The position numbers and the translations under genes are program-made. A model generated the notes under the pieces. The model was given only the letters and a program-made list of their open reading frames with translations, had not been told where the DNA came from and did not search any database. Shown piece after piece: positions 13,526-18,768 of a stretch of 18,768 nt of DNA (the stretch's first letter is position 1; each line of letters opens with the position of its first letter). The DNA is from a bacterium (GTDB taxonomy: Bacteria > Desulfobacterota > JAPLJL01): positions 1 through 18,768 of the forward strand of contig JAQTNV010000065.1 of the NCBI GenBank assembly GCA_028713675.1, in the 5' to 3' direction.

Positions 13526-16500
13526 TTACGGCCCCATCCCGACCACATCGACCGGGGTGGTTCGATAGCCCAACGATCCATCACCCAGCGCACCGGTCCA
13601 ATTATTGCCCCAGCATTTGACCATGCCGGTATCAGTAACTGCGCAGGAGTGCCAAGCGCCGGCGGAGACCGAAAGCATTCCCGAGTTCAGGCCGATTGCA
13701 TCCATGGGAGAAGGCGTGCAGAAAGAATACCCCTCCCCGCACCATTGCGGACCGGAATCTATTCCAATCCCCAGCTGGTCATCGGTATTTTTCCCCCAGC
13801 ATTTGATCCCCCCCGAAGTGGTGACCACGCACGCGGAACCGTTGGAACCGACGTCAATCATATTCACCCCGGTCCCCAAGCCTAAAACATTCATGGGTAT
13901 CCCGCTGCAGGGTTTATACATGCAGGTTGTGGGCCCGATCAAGCTTCCGGTTCCAATCTGACCATCGGAATTATCTCCCCAGCATCGTACTATCCCGGAA
14001 TTCAGAATCGCACAGGCATTGTCGCCCCCGGCAGAAATGCTGGCTACGCCGGAGGTAAGGCTGTAGACATTCACAGGGGTCATTCGATCCGTCGTGGTGC
14101 CATCACCAACCTGACTATACATATTTTCTCCCCAGCATTTTACTCCTCCCGTACTGAGAAGAGCGCAAGAATGACCATACCCCAACGCGAGTGATTTCGC
14201 TCCGCTGGAAATAGCCGGCACCGCAATCGGGGTGGTGCTGCATTTTAGTGTGCTGTAGCAGGTTTCCGGCCCGTTTTTATTTCCAATTCCAAGCTGCCCA
14301 TAACTGTTATACCCCCAGCACTTCACCGCTCCAGAGCCAAGGATCGCGCAGGCATGACTATCCCCGGCCGCGATCGCGGTTACGCCGCTCGCCAGCCCGG
14401 GGATCGCAACCGGTCTCGTGCTGCAGGCGGTATCCCCGCAGATCTCCGGGCCGGTATAAGTTCCCACTCCCAGCTGTCCGACATAATTGTAGCCCCAGCA
14501 TTTAACCCCTCCGGTATTGAGAAGGGCACAGGAATGATCTCCCCCGGTCGCCAGAGCGATAACGCCGGAGGATAATCCGATCACATCAACCGGTGTGTTT
14601 CTGGCGATAATGGTGCCATCTCCCAGCTGACCGCCTCCATTATTACCCCAGCACTTGACTCCCCCGGCTTCGGATAATGAACAGGAGAAACTATCTCCCG
14701 CCATCGCTTCGGAAATACCTCCGGCCAATCCAGCCACGTTAACCGCGGTGGAATGAAGAGCCCAGGTCCCATCCCCGGCTTGCCCGTACGAATTGTCTCC
14801 CCAGCACCTGATCCCGCCTCCGGTGAGAACCGCGCAAGTGCCCTCATCGCTGGCGGAAATGACCGCGGCGCCGGAGGAAAGCCCGGAGACCGCCACGGGG
14901 GTATAACTCGCGGCCGTGGCCCCGTTCCCCAATTCTCCCCGTTCGTTATCCCCCCAGCACTTCATCCCGCCGGAATCGGTCAGGGCGCAGGAGTGTTTCC
15001 ACTCGGTCGTGACGGCGCTGACCCCGCTGGAAAGCCCAACCACATCCATCGGCGTGGTACTGCAGATGTCTCCCCAATAGCAGGTTTCCGGGCCGCTGGC
15101 ATTTCCGATTCCCAACTGGCCATACCGATTGTTACCCCAGCACTTTACTCCCCCGGTATCCAGAAGGGCGCAGGAATGCATCCCATCCTCAGTAGCGTCT
15201 ATGGCGACGACTCCGCCGGCAAGCCCCACCACATCCGCCGGTACGACGCTTTTTTCGACGGTGGAACTGCCGACACCCAACTCGCCGGAAAAATTGCTGC
15301 CCCAGCACTTGACACCCCCTGTCTCCATGAGCGCGCAGGTATGCTCACATCCGGCAGTGATCGCTTTTACCGCCGGAGAAAGACCGGAAACATCCACTGG
15401 AATCCAGTTGTCATTGGTTGTCCCGTCTCCCAGCTCACCGCTCCAGTTGGCGCCCCAGCATTTTACCCCTCCGGTATCAAGGAGGGCGCAGGTATGGTAA
15501 CACCCGGCGGCCAGCGCAATTACTCCACTGGAAAGACCGACCATATCTATCGGTACCATGCTGCACCCATCCTCATCCCCGCACACTTGTGGTCCGTTCC
15601 AATCCGAGTACCCGAGCTGCCAAAAGTAATTATCGCCCCAACATTTCACCCCACCGGCAGAAGTTAATGCGCAGGTATGCTGAAAACCGTTGGCCACGGC
15701 GACCGCGCCGCTGGAAAGACCGACCACGTCAACCGGAACGGAACTGCCGTTGCTGAATTCCCCGTTCCCGAGCTGACCGTAGTAATTGTAGCCCCAGCAC
15801 TTGACTCCCCCGGCGGTGGTCAGGGCGCAGGCAAATTGATATCCGCCGGAGATGGTGCTGGATAACGGCCGGGTGGCCGTCAAGGCTTCGTTGGAATAGT
15901 CACTGGCTCTTTCCGATCCGTATGCATAAACCCGGTAGTAAAACACATCCCCCTGAGTCAAACCGAGATCGGAATAGAAAGTGGAGCCGGCCGGGAGCGT
16001 GGCGATCAATCCATATGTCCCGTTCGCGCCGACTTTCTGTTCCAGTTTGAATCCCAGCTCGTCGCCGGAATTATCCTGCCAGGTAACGTCGATCCGGGAG
16101 GAATCGATCGGGACCACGTGCAGTTCGGTCGGGGCGGAAGGCGGATCGGTGGCGGTGGAAGCCACATTGGAATATCCGGAATTTTCCAACGAGTTATAAC
16201 CATACACCCGGTAAAAATAGGTAGTGCCCGAGATCAGATTGGAATCGGAGAATGAAGCGCTGTCGGCCGGGAGTGTGGCGACTACACTGTATGTCCCGGT
16301 CGCCCCGGTTTTCCGCTCGATTTTAAACCCGTTCTCGTTATCGGATTTGTCCGCCCAGCTCAGATTGATCTGCGAAGAGGAAACGGCACTGGCAACCAGG
16401 TTGGCGGGCACGCCCATGGGATGGTCCGGCGACATCACATAAACCTCGTTTGAATAGTCCGAGTCCCCGGCCGAATTGAAGGAGTAGATCCGGTAATAGT

Positions 16501-18768
16501 AGCCGGTATTATATTCAAAATTCGCATCGCCATATATGATCGAGTCTGCGGGAGCAGATCCGATCTGCGCATAGCTCCAACCGACCAGTTTCCGTTCCAC
16601 CCGGAAGCCCTCTTCGTTGGTGGAATTATCATTCCAGCCCAGCTGGATCCGGGAGCTGGAGAGAACGACGGCGAAAAGTCCCGAAGGTGCCAGGGCGCAT
16701 ACCTCATCGGTTTTTCCGTCGCAGTCGTTGTCCTTACCGTCGCAGGTCTCCGCCACCGGTTCGATACTGCCGATACATGGACCCCAGCCGCCGCTGGCGC
16801 AGGTTTGAGTTCCTTTGCGACATTCACCCACCGCGGAACTCCCGCACGTACGGGTCGCGCCGTTGACACAAGAGCAGCCCTCGTCCACCGCCCCGCTGCA
16901 ATTCTCGTCATTCACCCCATCGCATATTTCCGCGGACCCCGGATGAACATAGGGATTGGTATCGGCGCAATCGCCGACCCGGGAAACATACCCGGCGGGG
17001 GCGTAACAGGCGTAGACGGGCTTCGTCGAATCGCCCCAGCTGTCGCCGTCCGCGTCCCGGTAAAAGACGTCCTTCACCCCGTCATCAACGAGGGTATCGC
17101 AGTTGTTATCCATTCCGTCACAGACCTCGTTCCGGGGCAAAACTTCGTTCAGGCAGGGACCCCAATCCCCGTTTGAACATATCTTCTGTCCGCTCCGGCA
17201 TTCCCCGATATCGGCGGTCCCGGCCGGGCCGGTATAACAGGTCCCCACCTCACCCTCATTGCAGTAAGGGACAACCAGGCAGGCCGGGTTCGAGCTCCCG
17301 GAATTCCCCGCCTCGTTGTAGGCGAACACCCGGTAACAGTAGCAGGCGCCCGCGCTGACCAGCGGATCACTGTAAGAACCCGTATTCTCACCGGTCACCG
17401 CCACCTCGACATACCCCTTGTGGTAAACCGTGTCCCAATCCAGTCCCGCTCCCCCTTCGGTGCAGGGACCGTCCAGAATCTGCCGCTTGGCGATCTTGTA
17501 ACCGATCTCCCGATCCTTCTCCTTCCAGGTTAATGACACCTGGCTGGGAATCGCACTGCCTGCCAGGTTCGAAGGAGAAGGCGGAGGGGGCGGACAATGC
17601 TGGTTGGGGGTGGTCAGGCAATAATCCCGGGAAGGAGATTCCAAAGCCGTCCCGTCGATCGATCGATACGCGATGACCCGATAACAGTAATTCGTGTTCC
17701 TTTTCGTGATCGAATCGGGGTGGCCGGCGGTATTAGCCGCCAGGTCGGCGAGCACCATCCAATTCCCGTCCCCTTCCCGTCTTTCAATCCTGATCCCATC
17801 TTCATTATCGGCGCGGTCCGTCCAGACAAGATTGGTCAGCTCTCCGCAGGCACCGATGGAAGTAACCCCTTCCGGCGCGTTGGGATACCCGCCGGGACGG
17901 TTATAGAAATAATCGACCGGAAAAACCAGCGGATTCTGTGCCGAGGAAGCCGGACAAGCCTCGATAATCCTCTGGCCGTTATAACCCTCTGTATAATTCG
18001 AGCCCGTGATGGTTACGGAACCCTGCCAAAGGGCGTTGACGTCAACCGCGTAAGTAATATGGAAGAGCCCGTTCTGATCGGAAACCGCGGCCGGCAGGCA
18101 GATATCCTGTCCGGACCGGGTGCAGATTTCGGTTCTCCGGGCCGGATCCATGGCGCCATCCATCGCGCTGACGCTGACCCCGGCGACCGGGGACCCCACC
18201 ACGGGGGGATTACCCGCCCCTCCCAAAACCGTTGTGATCCCGCTGAATTTGGCTATCCCGTAAATCTCGCAGGGTTGGGGAGCGATTGGTTTGCTTAGAT
18301 TAAAATCTCCTATATTTGTGCATTTCGGGCAATTTGGGGGGTCACATGCACGCGCATCGCCCAACGCATATGGGGAAAGTGTGTTGGGATCGTTTAAAGT
18401 GCCTAAATCGAAAGTCTGCCCGTCAATAACAGCGATGATTTTCGTTTTATGGATCTCCCCATATACGGAATCTGAATCGGAATCTTCCCCTTCGGATTCC
18501 GATTTCAATACCGGCTGTAGGAACCAGCCATCTTCGTCTGTAACATTATGAGACCGCCACCAGGAAACGTCGGAGGAAAACGTGTAGTTCGCCGACAAAA
18601 CATTCAGGGTAACACCAGGTTGAACCGACTGACCGTAAAGGATCCTTCCCATTACGCAGGCATACGAGCTGACTTTCCAATCGATATTCCAATAAGACAT
18701 ATGGGCGGCCTCGAAAGCGCCATAGATGTTCGCGGTCAGGGTCCCATCTAATATTCCTGCCAGCTTAT
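13526..18768 (-). CDS. Giant Cys-rich multidomain protein: beta-sandwich, FN3, MopE-like block, FN3, 14 RCC1 repeats (5' end outside window)
   Basis: The frame is open from the right edge. An ATG at 18700 starts 1,724 residues, but in-frame codons before it continue sensibly (LAGILDGTLTANIYGAFEAA) to the edge, so the true start and any signal peptide are off-window. Numbering from 18700: about 18-102 and 146-235 are carboxypeptidase-regulatory/Cna-B-like beta-sandwich segments, with an acidic Ser/Asp stretch at 67-79. FN3 modules lie at about 275-365 and 370-478, and a MopE-like Cys/Asp block at 480-668. Three FN3 modules lie at about 670-757, 760-850 and 854-944. Fourteen RCC1 repeats run from 950 to the end. 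The cysteine richness and modules point to an extracellular or surface protein (inference). It ends right after the last repeat, with no sorting tail seen. The function is unknown; adhesion or matrix binding is plausible but unproven. Confidence 0.88.
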   Translation of the reverse strand, partial: KLAGILDGTLTANIYGAFEAAHMSYWNIDWKVSSYACVMGRILYGQSVQPGVTLNVLSANYTFSSDVSWWRSHNVTDEDGWFLQPVLKSESEGEDSDSDSVYGEIHKTKIIAVIDGQTFDLGTLNDPNTLSPYALGDARACDPPNCPKCTNIGDFNLSKPIAPQPCEIYGIAKFSGITTVLGGAGNPPVVGSPVAGVSVSAMDGAMDPARRTEICTRSGQDICLPAAVSDQNGLFHITYAVDVNALWQGSVTITGSNYTEGYNGQRIIEACPASSAQNPLVFPVDYFYNRPGGYPNAPEGVTSIGACGELTNLVWTDRADNEDGIRIERREGDGNWMVLADLAANTAGHPDSITKRNTNYCYRVIAYRSIDGTALESPSRDYCLTTPNQHCPPPPPSPSNLAGSAIPSQVSLTWKEKDREIGYKIAKRQILDGPCTEGGAGLDWDTVYHKGYVEVAVTGENTGSYSDPLVSAGACYCYRVFAYNEAGNSGSSNPACLVVPYCNEGEVGTCYTGPAGTADIGECRSGQKICSNGDWGPCLNEVLPRNEVCDGMDNNCDTLVDDGVKDVFYRDADGDSWGDSTKPVYACYAPAGYVSRVGDCADTNPYVHPGSAEICDGVNDENCSGAVDEGCSCVNGATRTCGSSAVGECRKGTQTCASGGWGPCIGSIEPVAETCDGKDNDCDGKTDEVCALAPSGLFAVVLSSSRIQLGWNDNSTNEEGFRVERKLVGWSYAQIGSAPADSIIYGDANFEYNTGYYYRIYSFNSAGDSDYSNEVYVMSPDHPMGVPANLVASAVSSSQINLSWADKSDNENGFKIERKTGATGTYSVVATLPADSASFSDSNLISGTTYFYRVYGYNSLENSGYSNVASTATDPPSAPTELHVVPIDSSRIDVTWQDNSGDELGFKLEQKVGANGTYGLIATLPAGSTFYSDLGLTQGDVFYYRVYAYGSERASDYSNEALTATRPLSSTISGGYQFACALTTAGGVKCWGYNYYGQLGNGEFSNGSSVPVDVVGLSSGAVAVANGFQHTCALTSAGGVKCWGDNYFWQLGYSDWNGPQVCGDEDGCSMVPIDMVGLSSGVIALAAGCYHTCALLDTGGVKCWGANWSGELGDGTTNDNWIPVDVSGLSPAVKAITAGCEHTCALMETGGVKCWGSNFSGELGVGSSTVEKSVVPADVVGLAGGVVAIDATEDGMHSCALLDTGGVKCWGNNRYGQLGIGNASGPETCYWGDICSTTPMDVVGLSSGVSAVTTEWKHSCALTDSGGMKCWGDNERGELGNGATAASYTPVAVSGLSSGAAVISASDEGTCAVLTGGGIRCWGDNSYGQAGDGTWALHSTAVNVAGLAGGISEAMAGDSFSCSLSEAGGVKCWGNNGGGQLGDGTIIARNTPVDVIGLSSGVIALATGGDHSCALLNTGGVKCWGYNYVGQLGVGTYTGPEICGDTACSTRPVAIPGLASGVTAIAAGDSHACAILGSGAVKCWGYNSYGQLGIGNKNGPETCYSTLKCSTTPIAVPAISSGAKSLALGYGHSCALLSTGGVKCWGENMYSQVGDGTTTDRMTPVNVYSLTSGVASISAGGDNACAILNSGIVRCWGDNSDGQIGTGSLIGPTTCMYKPCSGIPMNVLGLGTGVNMIDVGSNGSACVVTTSGGIKCWGKNTDDQLGIGIDSGPQWCGEGYSFCTPSPMDAIGLNSGMLSVSAGAWHSCAVTDTGMVKCWGNNWTGALGDGSLGYRTTPVDVVGMGP
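13529..15853 (-). repeat. Fourteen RCC1 repeats, probably two seven-bladed propellers
   Basis: Each repeat contains a core like HSCALLDTGGVKCWGNN...GQLG...TPVDVVGLSSG. The cysteines of the CWG motif are at residues 968, 1020, 1081, 1132, 1187, 1248, 1299, 1350, 1401, 1461, 1522, 1573, 1634 and 1696. A partner cysteine always lies exactly 10 residues earlier. Distances between successive CWG cysteines are 51-52 or 60-62 residues, with one of 55. The longer repeats (2, 5, 9, 10, 12, 13) carry an extra GP...C...C loop. At DNA level this is a degenerate tandem array with about 153- and 183-bp steps. Confidence 0.9.
15869..16693 (-). other. Three tandem fibronectin type III modules inside the giant protein
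   Basis: Residues 670-944 (numbered from 18700) contain three copies of the FN3 pattern: SSSRIQLGWNDNSTNEEGF, SSSQINLSWADKSDNENGF and DSSRIDVTWQDNSGDELGF. Each is followed by a YYYRIYSFN, YFYRVYGYN or YYRVYAYG strand and a YSN end. They form a spacer arm between the MopE-like block and the RCC1 propellers. Confidence 0.85.
16697..17263 (-). other. MopE-like Cys/Asp metal-binding block inside the giant protein
   Basis: Residues 480-668 have three copies of a CDG-x-(D/N)-x3-C type motif: EVCDGMDNNCDTLVDDG (526-541), EICDGVNDENCSGAVDEGC (591-609) and ETCDGKDNDCDGKTDEVC (651-668). Between the first two is YRDADGDSWGD with AGYVSRVGDCADTNPYVHPG, the signature of the putative metal-binding domain named after Methylococcus MopE (Pfam PF11617). 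The Asp spacing resembles calcium-binding loops. Which metal binds is not known. Confidence 0.85.
17267..17878 (-). other. Two fibronectin type III modules with extra cysteines inside the giant protein
   Basis: Residues about 275-478 hold two FN3-like modules (LTNLVWTDRADNEDGIRIER...YCYRVIAYRS and QVSLTWKEKDREIGYKIAKR...CYCYRVFAYNEAG). They are joined by a proline-rich linker (QHCPPPPPSPSNL, 367-379). They contain more cysteines than the three FN3 modules further on. Confidence 0.75.

Noticed and set aside
14753-15667. Long plus-strand open frames across the RCC1 region
   Set aside because: They are periodic, proline/glycine-rich shadows of the minus-strand repeats, without a ribosome site or recognisable domain.
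13529-15853. Regularly spaced repeats as a possible CRISPR array
   Set aside because: Steps of 153 and 183 bp, degenerate copies and an uninterrupted reading frame show protein repeats, not 20-40 bp direct repeats with spacers.

Overview
The window is about 18.8 kb from a diderm (Gram-negative type) bacterium. The evidence for a diderm is a Wzm/Wzt-type polysaccharide ABC exporter whose ATPase carries an extra C-terminal domain. Most of the left two thirds is visibly GC-rich. The giant RCC1 gene, the yfhO-like gene and parts of the exporter genes are less so. The phylum cannot be fixed from this sequence. Large extracellular proteins mixing FN3, MopE-type and RCC1 modules are familiar from myxobacteria-like and uncultured environmental lineages, so an uncultured environmental bacterium is likely (inference).

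Layout. (1) 8-895 encodes a membrane-anchored protein with seven TPR-like units at the left edge. It may be the tail of a longer gene. (2) 1004-2626 encodes an FAD glycerol-3-phosphate dehydrogenase of the GlpA type, with an extended -10 and a good Shine-Dalgarno sequence upstream. (3) 2775-10835 is a unidirectional run of eight genes: GT4 glycosyltransferase, FkbM methyltransferase, class I SAM methyltransferase, ABC permease (Wzm-like), ABC ATPase (Wzt-like), GT2 glycosyltransferase, second GT4 glycosyltransferase and a small transaldolase. (4) 10836-11072 holds a GC hairpin, a G-rich REP-like palindrome and a tRNA-Leu(CAG). (5) 11098-13389 on the minus strand encodes a YfhO-family multi-pass membrane protein, convergent with the tRNA gene. 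(6) 13526 to the right edge, minus strand, is one very long open frame (over 1,740 codons, 5' end outside the window). It encodes a Cys-rich, apparently extracellular protein: N-terminal beta-sandwich modules, two FN3, a MopE-like Cys/Asp block, three more FN3, then 14 RCC1 repeats. A long hairpin terminator follows it.

How it fits together. The central run looks like part of a surface polysaccharide (O-antigen-like) locus using the ABC-exporter route. The glycosyltransferases would build the glycan on the cytoplasmic face, the methyltransferases would decorate or cap it, and Wzm/Wzt would export it. No initiating transferase, nucleotide-sugar genes or ligase is visible, so the locus is incomplete here. 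The GlpA-like enzyme and the transaldolase are central carbon enzymes that may simply flank it.

I found no defence system, CRISPR array, phage or transposon. The most distinctive object is the 14-repeat RCC1 protein, whose repeat lengths take two main values and whose cysteine spacing is invariant.
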